63,179 nucleotides of DNA, taken from contig CBDUZI010000003.1 of assembly GCA_965371665.1 (NCBI GenBank), forward strand, positions 1 through 63,179, written 5' to 3'. Positions 35,459-43,756 of this stretch are shown here, piece after piece (the first letter of the stretch is position 1; each line of letters starts with the position of its first letter). The notes beneath the pieces were generated by a model. The model worked only from the letters and a program-made list of their open reading frames with translations, searched no databases and was not told where the DNA came from. The translations under genes and the position numbers were made by a program. Origin of the DNA: JAUVAV01 sp965371665. GTDB lineage: Bacteria > Oederibacteriota > JAAXVQ01 > JAUVAV01.

Positions 35459-36874
35459 TTATTTTTTCTTTTTACTGCTCTTCTTTTTGCTGCTTTTCTT
35501 GCTTTTTTTCGCCTCGGTCTTTTTCGAGACAGTCGCATCCGGTTTAGACTCCGGAGTAGCAACCTTGGTCAGGTCGTCCTGGGAAACTCCCGGTATTTGT
35601 TTTGCCGGCGCCCGCGTCCTGGTTTTGGCTTTTTGCCGGCTATCCATTTTCTCAAGTACATTCTGAATACGCCTTTTAATCCATCGGCTTTTTTCTTGTC
35701 CCAATGCCTGTTTAAGAATGCTTTTGGCTTGGGAATTCTTTATTTCCCCCAAGGCGGAAACCGCAGCCCAGCGCACGCGCTCTATTTCATCTTCCATCAG
35801 TTTACTTAAGGCCTTAATGGCCTGGTTACCTTTTATCCGGCCTAAGGCTTCCGCGGCCTCTTCCCGAACATACTCATCTTTATCTCCGGCCATTTTAAGA
35901 ATAATACCAATATTCCTGGCATCCGCTATTTGAGCCAGCGCATGCGCGGCCGCGGATCGGACTACCCGCTTCTTTTCCGTAAGCAAGGGAAGCAGTACCG
36001 GAATAGCTCTCTGGGCACCCAACCGGCCTAAGGCCAAGGCCGCCTCCCGGCGCATGGAACTATGCTCATCACTCAGCGCCCGGATTAAAACGTCCTCGGC
36101 CCGGGCATCACCGATATTTCCCAGCGCCATAATAGCGGAACGCTTAGGATAAAGTTCCTTTTTCCCGGTTAACTGGATTAAATCCGGTACTGCGGCCCGG
36201 GCTTTTATCCTTCCCAGGGCCATGGCAGCATCGCCCTGCAGCATTGGTACATTTGAACGGAGAGCGCGCCGAATATGATCAACTACTTGGTCACCTTTAA
36301 ACTTGGTCAAGACCCAAATAACCCGCCGCTGAACGAGAATCTCCTTGTCGTCCAGCGCTTTATATAAATCCGGCAAAACGCTTCTATCCGGGGATAAACC
36401 CAAGGCGATTACCGCCTGCTCCCGGACTTTGGTTGAAGGATCCTTAAGAAAACCCTTGATCGCCGGTATTTTCTCTTTTCCTCCCAATTTAACCGTGGTC
36501 AAAACCGCCGCCGCCCGGACCTCCCCGCTTTTATCTTTCAACAGAGGCTCAACCTGATCCAGTTGTGATTTGTCGCCCCACGCCCGCATGGATACTAAAG
36601 CATTGGCGCGTACTTTCTCGTCCTTATCCTGCAGGGCTTTAAGCAGCTTTGGCACTACGGATTTATCGCCTACGCCGCCTAGCGACATAACCGCCCGGCG
36701 CCGCTCGGCCGGATCATTGGAATCGAGCATGCGTGAATATTGACTGATCATGGATTTTCTTTTGTGTTTCCAAGAGCGAGGCGATTGTAGTTGCAGAGCC
36801 GCAATAATCGCTCCAGCCGCGGCCACCAGCACTACCATGATAATCCAGATGATCTTGGTTTTCTGAGTTGCCAT
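35459..36874 (-). CDS. Membrane-anchored HEAT-repeat protein
   Basis: 471 residues. One N-terminal membrane helix (IIWIIMVVLVAAAGAIIAAL) is followed by about ten HEAT/PBS-lyase-type repeats (recurring A-x-x-A-L-G-x-I/L units, for example AVMSLGGVGD and EAAEALGRIKG), and then a disordered tail ending in a Lys/Ser-rich stretch. Such proteins usually serve as binding scaffolds; no partner can be named. The start at 36874 is six bases after AGGAGG; the ATG at 36880 touches it. The tail may contact nucleic acid or the membrane surface. Confidence 0.85.
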   Translation of the reverse strand: MATQKTKIIWIIMVVLVAAAGAIIAALQLQSPRSWKHKRKSMISQYSRMLDSNDPAERRRAVMSLGGVGDKSVVPKLLKALQDKDEKVRANALVSMRAWGDKSQLDQVEPLLKDKSGEVRAAAVLTTVKLGGKEKIPAIKGFLKDPSTKVREQAVIALGLSPDRSVLPDLYKALDDKEILVQRRVIWVLTKFKGDQVVDHIRRALRSNVPMLQGDAAMALGRIKARAAVPDLIQLTGKKELYPKRSAIMALGNIGDARAEDVLIRALSDEHSSMRREAALALGRLGAQRAIPVLLPLLTEKKRVVRSAAAHALAQIADARNIGIILKMAGDKDEYVREEAAEALGRIKGNQAIKALSKLMEDEIERVRWAAVSALGEIKNSQAKSILKQALGQEKSRWIKRRIQNVLEKMDSRQKAKTRTRAPAKQIPGVSQDDLTKVATPESKPDATVSKKTEAKKSKKSSKKKSSKKKK

Positions 36875-36880
36875 CCCCAT

Positions 36881-37196
36881 CCTCCTTATCGAATCAGGTA
36901 GATAATAATTTCATAAACAAAAAAGATTATAACATATCATTAAAAAACACGCATTAAAAAATATAAGCCGCATGTAATATTCAGCGTCGGCAGGAGACCG
37001 TCGGATTTAACAACTAAAGACGTTTTTCCGAATCCCCCCTTTTCAAAAAGGGGGCTGGGGGGATTTTACAAATAATAAATCAGGTTGGCTACCCTGGGGC
37101 TTGTCCCAAGGCGGTTCATTCCAAAAAGGAATGAATTGATTGTCTGCTTTTCTTATTATCTCGTTTAGTATCACGTTTATATTTTAGTATCACGTT
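36881..37196. other. Intergenic region with repeat fragment and direct repeats
   Basis: It contains a partial family E element (37035-37110) and two direct copies of TTTAGTATCACGTTT at 37164-37178 and 37183-37197, 19 bases apart, next to the Fic-like remnant. No gene is seen. Confidence 0.5.
37035..37110. repeat. Partial family E repeat
   Basis: It shares CCCCCCTTTTCAAAAAGGGGG, GGGGGGATTTTACAAATAAT and the following AATC(C/A)GGT segment with the copy inside folC, but lacks clear ends. Confidence 0.65.
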
Positions 37197-37559
37197 TTAC
37201 GCCAGCAAGCGCTTCTGCCAGTTCCTAAAACCTTGACTTTCCCTTTGTCTCTCAACCCCTCCAAAACGTTGCGGATCATGGGACGGCTTACCCCAGGGCA
37301 AGCCCGTTCAATATCCGAGATGGAAAAGTCCCCCATTTGTCTTTCAATCGCCGCTATAACAATCTCCGTTTTGGCGCCTTTGGCCGGCTTGATATTTCGC
37401 GCCCGTGCTTCAACTTCTTTGTAAGCCTCCAGTTATGGTACCGAGAAAATAATTGAACCACGAAAAAACATCATGCTTGCCCTTATATTCAGAAATGGCG
37501 TTCATCAGCCACACCGAACCCAGCGGGAGCTTAACCGCATCATTTATGAATGAATTCAT
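37197..37559 (-). pseudogene. Broken Fic-family C-terminal remnant
   Basis: Read leftward from an ATG at 37559 (GGAGAAAG upstream), the frame gives MNSFINDAVKLPLG...HDVFSWFNYFLGTIT and stops at about 37410. One base away in frame, from about 37432, it continues as EAYKEVEARARNIKPAKG and then a winged-helix segment (FSISDIERACPGVSRPMIRNVLEGLRD). Together they resemble the C-terminal part of Fic-family proteins, with the HPFxxGNGR core absent. A single-base indel at about 37432-37436 explains the break. Family call is moderate; the disruption is clear. Confidence 0.5.
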
Positions 37560-37969
37560 TTGCTTTCTCCGTTCATATCAGAGGTATAGAAGCCCATATT
37601 CCATCTGCCCTTTCGCCCGGTCACTTCGACATGCTCAGTGACCGTGGGCGAATCAATCAAAAAACGGTCGTTGAGCTGTTTGTCGGGCTGGTGGCTGAGC
37701 TTGTCGATACAATAAAGTGTCGGGCCCGGTGGCTGAGCTTGTCGAAGCCACTCGGCCCCTTTGTGGGCGACATTAATCCCTCTTTTAAAACAACGTTTTT
37801 CTTATACCTGGCACCGTGCGCCCAGTATCTTTTTCTTTAATTTTAAATAAACCTCATAATGTGTCATTGCCAAGGTATTAGAAATTGGCGCAGATGCCGT
37901 TTGTCCTGGTTGTATGCGATGTTTAGATATATGAGTGGCCGAAATCCTTGCGCTTGGCCAAGCCACAAC
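37560..37969. other. Repeat-rich gap between the Fic-like remnant and the TIR gene
   Basis: It holds at least four copies of a TTCGACAAGCTCAGCCACC-like repeat (about 37622-37642, 37666-37678, 37690-37709, 37728-37752, mixed orientation). The rest has no credible gene. A short stretch on the plus strand near 37877-37928 reads KVLEIGADAVCPGCMRC before a stop and may be a gene relic. Confidence 0.5.
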
Positions 37970-39040
37970 TCATGGTATTACCTCAATCTCTCCAGATCGC
38001 GAAAATCCATATATCTTGTCAGTCAATCGGCATAAATAAGGTATTAGTCCATCTCCAAAAAGACCATGGTATTTCCCATTGAAACCAAAACTATCGCGCA
38101 CTTGTACATTCTTGTTAAAAGCTGATATTAAATTGCTGGCTTGCTGGTTGGAAATCCGTTTTATGAACGGTAACAGTTCAGACAAAGGGTTTGCGTCATC
38201 ATATTCTTGACAATCCCGGATAGCTTTGATGTATGCGTTCAACATCCGATCATGCGACATTAATATTTTTACGATTTCTTTTGCGGCCATATCCCACGAA
38301 CAGGAAATCGCTTGAGACTTTCCTAGAAAACCATACGGATCTTTCCCTAATTTAACAGAAATAATCGGCACGCTTCGTCCAAAAGCAAACCCCACTTCTT
38401 GATCCGTCCAATTACTACCATGGAAGTCTTCCGTCATAAGTGCCACAAACGCATCCATTGAAAAAAGGGCGTTCTCGATTTCACTTTGCCATTCTTCAGT
38501 AGGCCGAATGTCTTCATGCGCCACAAAACCAGATATTCCGAAAAGCTTTAGTTTTTCTTTTAATTCTGCTGTTTCTTTTTTAACTTCGGTTTTGTGGCTA
38601 AGAAACAATCTATACCCATCATTCCCCCAGATACGGTTCACGGCTTCGGGCAGAATAGCACGCTTGCCTGCCAAAAGCTTTCCGGATTCTTTTCGCCAAT
38701 CTCGTTCTTCTACGCGTTCCATCTCTAAAAAAACACTGTCGATAAACTCATCCTGAACATTATGAACTTTATTTAGATCATCCTTTATTTGCTTCTGTAG
38801 TTTATCCTTTTTCTTAGCAGCGCTAATATATAATATTTCTGGCATTACCAAATAAAGGGCATGACCATATGTAATACCGCCCATGTTCTCGTAACCACAT
38901 CCTTCATGGACCCTTATTTGAGAATTTACGATAATTTCCTGGAGTTCTTTTTGCCCATCATTCGCGTATAATTTTGAAAGCACCGCCAAATAATGCTCGA
39001 TATTCGAGGATAGTTGCAATTGAGATTCTTGTTCGCTCAT
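37970..39040 (-). CDS. TIR domain protein
   Basis: 356 residues. A central TIR domain (about 142-260) begins GYRLFLSHK and has the PTEEWQSEIENAL helix carrying the expected catalytic Glu, AFVALMTEDFHGSNWTDQEVGFAFGR and VPIISVKLGKDPYGF. Bacterial TIR domains of this kind are often NAD-consuming immune effectors. The N-terminal 120 residues (including GCGYENMGGITYGHALYLVMP) and C-terminal 90 residues are of unrecognised families. No ThsA, SIR2 or Argonaute partner is adjacent, so it may act alone or be a remnant. It stands between a broken Fic-like gene and a GIY-YIG nuclease. Confidence 0.8.
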   Translation of the reverse strand: MSEQESQLQLSSNIEHYLAVLSKLYANDGQKELQEIIVNSQIRVHEGCGYENMGGITYGHALYLVMPEILYISAAKKKDKLQKQIKDDLNKVHNVQDEFIDSVFLEMERVEERDWRKESGKLLAGKRAILPEAVNRIWGNDGYRLFLSHKTEVKKETAELKEKLKLFGISGFVAHEDIRPTEEWQSEIENALFSMDAFVALMTEDFHGSNWTDQEVGFAFGRSVPIISVKLGKDPYGFLGKSQAISCSWDMAAKEIVKILMSHDRMLNAYIKAIRDCQEYDDANPLSELLPFIKRISNQQASNLISAFNKNVQVRDSFGFNGKYHGLFGDGLIPYLCRLTDKIYGFSRSGEIEVIP

Positions 39041-39102
39041 ATCGTTATCCTTACTTCTCCACTCATCAACTTTGGCAATAGCGTATCTTGCAAATTTCCA
39101 AG

Positions 39103-39165
39103 ATTGACGGTGCTGCCAGTGTAATAAGTCCCGTCAGCACATTAAAGAATACACATATAAGGCAT
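39103..39165 (-). pseudogene. Partial duplicate of the GIY-YIG gene 5' end
   Basis: Read leftward, this repeats the first 20-odd codons of the gene at 39590: MPYM(C)IL, then a frame break, then CADGTYYTGSTVNL. It ends abruptly near 39103. It looks like a leftover of a local duplication flanking the repeats at 39184-39302. Confidence 0.7.
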
Positions 39166-39590
39166 TACTCGCGCCTCACATTAGTCGCTTCGACAAGCTC
39201 AGCGACCACTTTTATTTCTATCCTTTTCTTGCACTCTCCCTGAGCCGTTTGCTGAGCCTGTCGAAGCAGGCGACCGGTCCCTGAGCTTGTCGAAGGGACA
39301 TTTCTGGGATACTGTGTATAGTTTTTTGCCAATTCAGGTAATTTGTTATACTCCGCTTCAAACAATACCTTTTTCTTTGCATGACTCCAGCCCTGTACCT
39401 GCTTCTCCCGATAAAACGCCTCGTCAACTCTTGCGTATTCCTCCGCATAGACGAGTCTAACCGGATGTTTTTTCCTAGTATAGTTCGCTCCGAGCATATT
39501 TTTATGCTCCCAAAGCCGCTTTTCAAGATTGACGGTGCTGCCGGTGTAGTAAGTCCCGTCGGCACATTCAAGGATATACATATAAGGCAT
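39165..39590 (-). CDS. GIY-YIG nuclease family protein
   Basis: 141 residues. The first 90 form a minimal GIY-YIG domain of the YhbQ/UvrC-like type: MYILECADGTYYTGST carries the paired Tyr motifs, Arg25 lies in EKRLWEHK, and the Glu is in EEYARVDEAFYREK with QVQGW. Related small proteins are DNA endonucleases of uncertain role. Residues about 95-141 are encoded by family G repeats (STSSGTG, VVAELVEAT), so the tail is probably not functional. A broken 5' copy of the same gene lies directly downstream. Confidence 0.8.
   Translation of the reverse strand: MPYMYILECADGTYYTGSTVNLEKRLWEHKNMLGANYTRKKHPVRLVYAEEYARVDEAFYREKQVQGWSHAKKKVLFEAEYNKLPELAKNYTQYPRNVPSTSSGTGRLLRQAQQTAQGECKKRIEIKVVAELVEATNVRRE
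39184..39302. repeat. Family G repeat cluster (CTTCGACAAGCTCAGCGACC)
   Basis: At least three copies of the 20-base motif in both orientations (39184-39203; 39247-39267; 39280-39296). They are read through as the C-terminal tail of the GIY-YIG gene. More copies occur at 37622-37752 and 39643-39783. Confidence 0.75.
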
Positions 39591-39642
39591 TATTCACAAG
39601 CTCCAATGCTGATTCTGGCCGTTTTTCGTTTGCTTCAACAGG

Positions 39643-39783
39643 GTCGTTTCGACAAGCTCAACGACCGGTTTGAATCCAAGCTCAACGACCGGTTTGACTG
39701 ACTGAACGACCTTGCCGACGCAGCCGAAGTACCGATCCCTAAGCTTGTTTAATTTCCTGTCCCCGAGCTTGTCGAGGGGCCGC
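39643..39783. repeat. Family G repeat cluster
   Basis: Several degenerate copies of CGACAAGCTCAACGACCGG, two of them in close tandem at about 39649-39690, and an inverted copy near 39762-39783. They fill the space between the GIY-YIG gene and the 96-residue gene. A 66-codon frame across them is an effect of the repeat, not a convincing gene. Confidence 0.7.
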
Positions 39784-40074
39784 TCATTCAACACTCCTTA
39801 ATAACCCGGGCGCAATTTTCCAATTTTCATTGTCATCAGTTATAACCGAAACCGTTTTTTTATGCATTGCGTTAATAACCCCCGTCTTAACCAAGCCATC
39901 GGAACCGGTGAAACTAACCCGCTGGGTTAAATGGAATTTTGCCATTTTTTCGCTGCTTTGTACCTGGGAGAGAACTTTAAGGCGTTCACAAATCATACGG
40001 TTCAGATAAATGAGATCCTTCGCGCTCAAGGTCTTGATAAAATCTTCTATGCGGGGTATATCCAATTCTTTCAT
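39784..40074 (-). CDS. Small protein with C-terminal SH3-like beta domain
   Basis: 96 residues. The N-terminal half is helical (IPRIEDFIKTLSAKDLIYLNRMICERLKVL) and the C-terminal half a small beta barrel (FHLTQRVSFTGSDGLVKTGVINAMHKKTVSVITDDNENWKIAPGLL), similar to widespread uncharacterised bacterial proteins. A KOW/SH3-like nucleic-acid-binding role is only a guess. Its 3' end touches the repeat cluster. Confidence 0.65.
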   Translation of the reverse strand: MKELDIPRIEDFIKTLSAKDLIYLNRMICERLKVLSQVQSSEKMAKFHLTQRVSFTGSDGLVKTGVINAMHKKTVSVITDDNENWKIAPGLLRSVE

Positions 40075-40089
40075 TCTTTCCCTCCAGCA

Positions 40090-40117
40090 GTAGGGACCGG
40101 TCGCGACCGTTTCCTAC
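40090..40117. repeat. Family F palindrome
   Basis: GTAGGGACCGGTCGCGACCG followed by TTTCCTAC is a near-perfect palindrome just upstream of the 96-residue gene. A second one is at 40142-40168. Confidence 0.65.
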
Positions 40118-40141
40118 GAAAAAATCAAATCCGCGTTGTCT

Positions 40142-40168
40142 GTAGGAACAGGCATGCCTGTTCCCTAC
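40142..40168. repeat. Family F palindrome
   Basis: GTAGGAACAGGCATGCCTGT followed by TCCCTAC forms a 27-base palindrome centred on GCATGC, 24 bases from the one at 40090-40117. Confidence 0.65.
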
Positions 40169-40193
40169 GAAACCGTCTATCCGGTCCGATGGT

Positions 40194-41300
40194 TTAACCG
40201 CCGGGATAAATTTCATCCAAATCCAAATACTGCTCCACCAGCATTGCGGCATGTTCTATCTTGTCATGCTCCAGCGGACGAATTTTAACCATCAAATCAT
40301 GGATCCGGGAAGCCACGGTATAGGTATCCTGGTTACAATTAATCACCGGTATTCTGGTGCGATGGATTAAATCCATAATAACCGGATGCGGCATGGTCTC
40401 TCCGGTCAGGACAATGCCGGCCACCATTTCGGGGTGGCTTTCTCCCTTGTAGAGCGCCATCCCAATAGCCGCCAAAATAATATCTTCCCGGTCTCCCGGG
40501 GTAATAATCAAAGAACCGGTTTTGAAATAATTCAGAGCCTGATGAACGCTCATGGCGCCCACCAGATTGTGCCTCACCGCCACCTCCAAGGCATTCTCCG
40601 GCAAGTCTCGGCTGATTAGTTCCCCTTCAATTTCTTCCAGAACTTCCTTTAGGGTCGGCGCCGAAAGCACATCATCGTAGGGCAGCACGCCTAAAACTTT
40701 AATGCCTCTCTGTTTGAATCCCTTAACTACCAGTTCTTTTATCTGGTCATATTTGTCCATCTTCACTTTATTAATTACCACCCCGGCTAATTCCACTCCC
40801 TCTTTCTGCAAAAACACACTGCTTAAGGCCACTTCATCAATCGGACGTCCTACCCCGCCGGGAGCCACTATTACCACCGGGGCCTTTAATAATTTAGCGA
40901 CCCTGGCATTGGAAAGCCCAAAAACCGAACCCACGCCCGCGTGCCCGGTTCCCTCGATTACCACAAAATTCCGGTCCTGGCTGACTCTCTCATATGCTTC
41001 CCGGATTTTTACTTCCAATTCTCCTCCCCGGCCGTGCTTAATATATTGGGCTGTAAATCCCCTTCCTACCTTTACCGGATTCATATCCTGCAAGTCAGCG
41101 CCGGTATTGAAAACCATCTCCATAAGCAAGGCATCTTCATCAACCGTTCCTTGCTCGCTCTCAACGGTTCTCTGTCCCACGGGTTTAATATAGCCGATAT
41201 TTTTTCGGCTATGATGCAAATTTCCCAAAATCCCCAAGGAGAGCATGGTCTTTCCCACGTTCTGGTGCGTAGCCGCAATAAAAATCTTTGGCGTACTCAT
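40194..41300 (-). CDS. BioD-like ATPase with DRTGG domain
   Basis: 368 residues. The N-terminal half is a dethiobiotin-synthetase-like P-loop NTPase (ATHQNVGKTMLSLG at 10-23, VVIEGTGHAGVG). The C-terminal half is a DRTGG domain (about 210-330; SLIITPGDREDIILAA). The same arrangement forms the N-terminal regulatory part of long phosphotransacetylases, but the catalytic Pta domain is absent. Role unknown; possibly nucleotide-sensing in acetate or one-carbon metabolism. It is 20 bases downstream of metH on the same strand. Confidence 0.85.
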   Translation of the reverse strand: MSTPKIFIAATHQNVGKTMLSLGILGNLHHSRKNIGYIKPVGQRTVESEQGTVDEDALLMEMVFNTGADLQDMNPVKVGRGFTAQYIKHGRGGELEVKIREAYERVSQDRNFVVIEGTGHAGVGSVFGLSNARVAKLLKAPVVIVAPGGVGRPIDEVALSSVFLQKEGVELAGVVINKVKMDKYDQIKELVVKGFKQRGIKVLGVLPYDDVLSAPTLKEVLEEIEGELISRDLPENALEVAVRHNLVGAMSVHQALNYFKTGSLIITPGDREDIILAAIGMALYKGESHPEMVAGIVLTGETMPHPVIMDLIHRTRIPVINCNQDTYTVASRIHDLMVKIRPLEHDKIEHAAMLVEQYLDLDEIYPGG

Positions 41301-41320
41301 GGAAACTCCTTTATGCCGAC

Positions 41321-43756
41321 TTAAGCGCCGCTTTTCCTCTGTTTTAATAATTGCTTAACAAGTTCCACGCATTTTACGGCATCTGACGCGTAACCGCCAG
41401 CCCCGATTTCATCGGCATACTGTTGGGTAACCACTGCTCCTCCCAGTATCACCGGAATCCCCAGACCTCTCCGGCGAACCAGCGAGACCACCTTTTCCAT
41501 TTCCAGCATGGTAGTAGTCATAAGGGCGGATAATGCGATAAATTTCGCCTTATTTTCGATGGCTTTCATTAAAATAGTATTCTCATCCACTGATTTACCC
41601 AAATCCACAATTTTATATCCGTTATTCCGTAATAGTAAACCCACTATTTTTTTTCCTATATCATGGACATCGCCCTTAACCGTCGCCAGAATGCCTACGT
41701 CCTGGGCGCCTTGGTTTTCTTGTTTAAGATAAGGCATAAGGCATTGCATGCCCTTTTCCATGGTTTCCGCCGAAGCAATCAACTGGGGAAGAAAGTATTC
41801 CCGCTGATCATATTTCTCTCCCACAATTTGAATGGCTGGAATCATTATCTTCTGAACAATATCATAAGCCAACAGGCCTTTTTTCAGGCCGGCTTGGACA
41901 AGTTCCTGGATTTGCGTCTTTTCTCCCTGGAGAATGTTTTCATATATTTCTCTATCCAGGGAAATTTCCGCTTCTATTTTATGGCGCTTTGCCCGAGACT
42001 CTGGTGCTCCCTTGCTCGTGCATTGATTAATGAATTCACGAGCGCCCTCATCCCGGCCGATTAAAACCTCGGAACTGCGCTTGATTTTCATTAATAACGG
42101 TTCCATGGGATTTGCTATCACCAGGGATAAACCGGCTGATGCCGCCATGGCTAAAAACGCGCTGTTCAAAAATTCCCGGCCCGGCAGGCCAAAAGAAATA
42201 TTGGATAGACCCATGATAGTATTAAGGCCCAGTTCCCGGGAGGCGTAACTTATAGTGCGGAGAGTAATATTAGGTCCGGCCGGATTGGCGGAAACCGCCA
42301 ATACCAGTCCATCCACTACGGCATTTTCGCGGGGAATACCGTGCCGCTCGCAGGCGGCCAAAACCCGTTCCAGCACCTTTTGGCGGCCTTCCCAGTCCGC
42401 TGCGATACCGTCTCCATCCAGCGGCAGTATAATGAAGGCTGCGCCGTATTGCCGAATCACGGGCAGCAGTTTGTTCAGTTTTTTTGCCTCTCCTGAGATG
42501 GAATTCACCAATATCCGGCCCGGATATAAGCGCGCCGCGGCCTCGATTACTTCCGGCTGATCAGAATCAATACATAGGGGCAGATCCGAAAAAACCGCTA
42601 ATTCAGAAACTACCTTGAGCATAACATCTTTTTCTCTAATACCCGGCATGCCCACATTAACATCCAGAATATCCGCCCCGTTTTCTTTCTGCTCTTTGGC
42701 GTAAGTTTTAAGGATATCTAATTTCCCGGCCTTTAATTCAGCTTGAAGCTCCGCCTTGCCGGTGGGATTTATTCTCTCTCCTACTACGCGAATTGGTTTT
42801 TCCGGATCGCATGCCACAACCATGGTTTTTCTGGGACTGGATAAAAGCAGGTGCTTGTTTTCCCGAAACCTTTTAATTCTGGTTTTATGCTTTAGCCGTT
42901 GGTTTAGTACCCGGATATGCTCCGGCGTTGTGCCGCAACACCCTCCCAAAAGGCTGACCCCCGCTTCCCGGAAGGCTTCGCCGTATCCGGAAAATTCCTC
43001 CGGCCCCATGGAAAAACGGGTTTCACCTTTTTCCACCACGGGTAAACCGGCATTGGGTTTTACCAGGATCGGAATTCTGGCGTAGGCATTGATCTTTTTA
43101 ACCATTTCCAGCATTTGCTGCGGCCCGGCAGAACAGTTGAACCCGAAACCGTCGGCTCCCAGGGATTGAAGAATATTCATGCATGTCAAGGGATCGCTGC
43201 CGGTTAAGGTTTTTCCACTTTCATCAAAAGTCATGGAAATGATTACCGGACGCGAAGCCGCCTGCCTGGCCGCCATTAAAGCTATTCTGGCTTCCTGGAT
43301 ATCGATCTGGGTTTCAATTACTATTAAGTCAACTCCGGCCGAATCCAAGGCTCGGATTTGCTCACTAAAGATTTCCAGCCCTTGGTCCAAGCCCGCCTCT
43401 CCGTAGGGTTGGTAAAAAATCCCGGTAGGCCCGACATTTCCCGCTGCCCATCTCCCTTGGGAATGAGCTGTTTCCAATGACAACTCAGCCAGCCGTTGAT
43501 TAATATCGGCAACTTGTTTTTCAAGCCCATAATCACGAAGTTTAATACGGTTGGCTCCAAAAGTCGGCGTATAGATGATCTCCGACCCGGATTCAAGATA
43601 TCCAGCCTGGATTTCCCTGATAATCTCCGGATGCTCAAGACAGTAAACCTCAGGCGATCCTCCGGAAGGCATTCCCATTTTTTGCAGCATGGTTCCGGTT
43701 GATCCATCCAGTAAAATAAGATTTTTATTTGAACTTAAATCTAATTTATTCTTCAT
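41321..43756 (-). CDS. metH: Cobalamin-dependent methionine synthase without activation domain
   Basis: 811 residues. Module order: homocysteine methyltransferase (about 1-300; zinc-binding GGCCGTTP near 271-278), pterin-binding methyl-THF domain (about 310-570; GERINPTGK, DVNVG), B12 cap (about 600-670), and B12-binding domain with DVHDIGK near 695-701, where His ligates cobalt. The C-terminal SAM-dependent activation domain of E. coli MetH is missing; a separate gene with that kind of domain is directly upstream, overlapping by four bases. It links the folate pool (fhs, folC) with methionine. Confidence 0.93.
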   Translation of the reverse strand: MKNKLDLSSNKNLILLDGSTGTMLQKMGMPSGGSPEVYCLEHPEIIREIQAGYLESGSEIIYTPTFGANRIKLRDYGLEKQVADINQRLAELSLETAHSQGRWAAGNVGPTGIFYQPYGEAGLDQGLEIFSEQIRALDSAGVDLIVIETQIDIQEARIALMAARQAASRPVIISMTFDESGKTLTGSDPLTCMNILQSLGADGFGFNCSAGPQQMLEMVKKINAYARIPILVKPNAGLPVVEKGETRFSMGPEEFSGYGEAFREAGVSLLGGCCGTTPEHIRVLNQRLKHKTRIKRFRENKHLLLSSPRKTMVVACDPEKPIRVVGERINPTGKAELQAELKAGKLDILKTYAKEQKENGADILDVNVGMPGIREKDVMLKVVSELAVFSDLPLCIDSDQPEVIEAAARLYPGRILVNSISGEAKKLNKLLPVIRQYGAAFIILPLDGDGIAADWEGRQKVLERVLAACERHGIPRENAVVDGLVLAVSANPAGPNITLRTISYASRELGLNTIMGLSNISFGLPGREFLNSAFLAMAASAGLSLVIANPMEPLLMKIKRSSEVLIGRDEGAREFINQCTSKGAPESRAKRHKIEAEISLDREIYENILQGEKTQIQELVQAGLKKGLLAYDIVQKIMIPAIQIVGEKYDQREYFLPQLIASAETMEKGMQCLMPYLKQENQGAQDVGILATVKGDVHDIGKKIVGLLLRNNGYKIVDLGKSVDENTILMKAIENKAKFIALSALMTTTMLEMEKVVSLVRRRGLGIPVILGGAVVTQQYADEIGAGGYASDAVKCVELVKQLLKQRKSGA

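Noticed and set aside
37877..37928. Short transposase-like stretch (VCPGCMRC)
   Set aside because: Too short, ending in a stop, with only a Cys-pair motif; not enough to call an insertion sequence.
37970..39040. Thoeris system component
   Set aside because: The TIR domain is right, but there is no ThsA-like SIR2/SLOG gene adjacent, so only a generic TIR call is justified.
39594..39794. 66-codon leftward frame
   Set aside because: Nearly all of it is family G repeat sequence and it has no convincing ribosome binding site or similarity to a protein.
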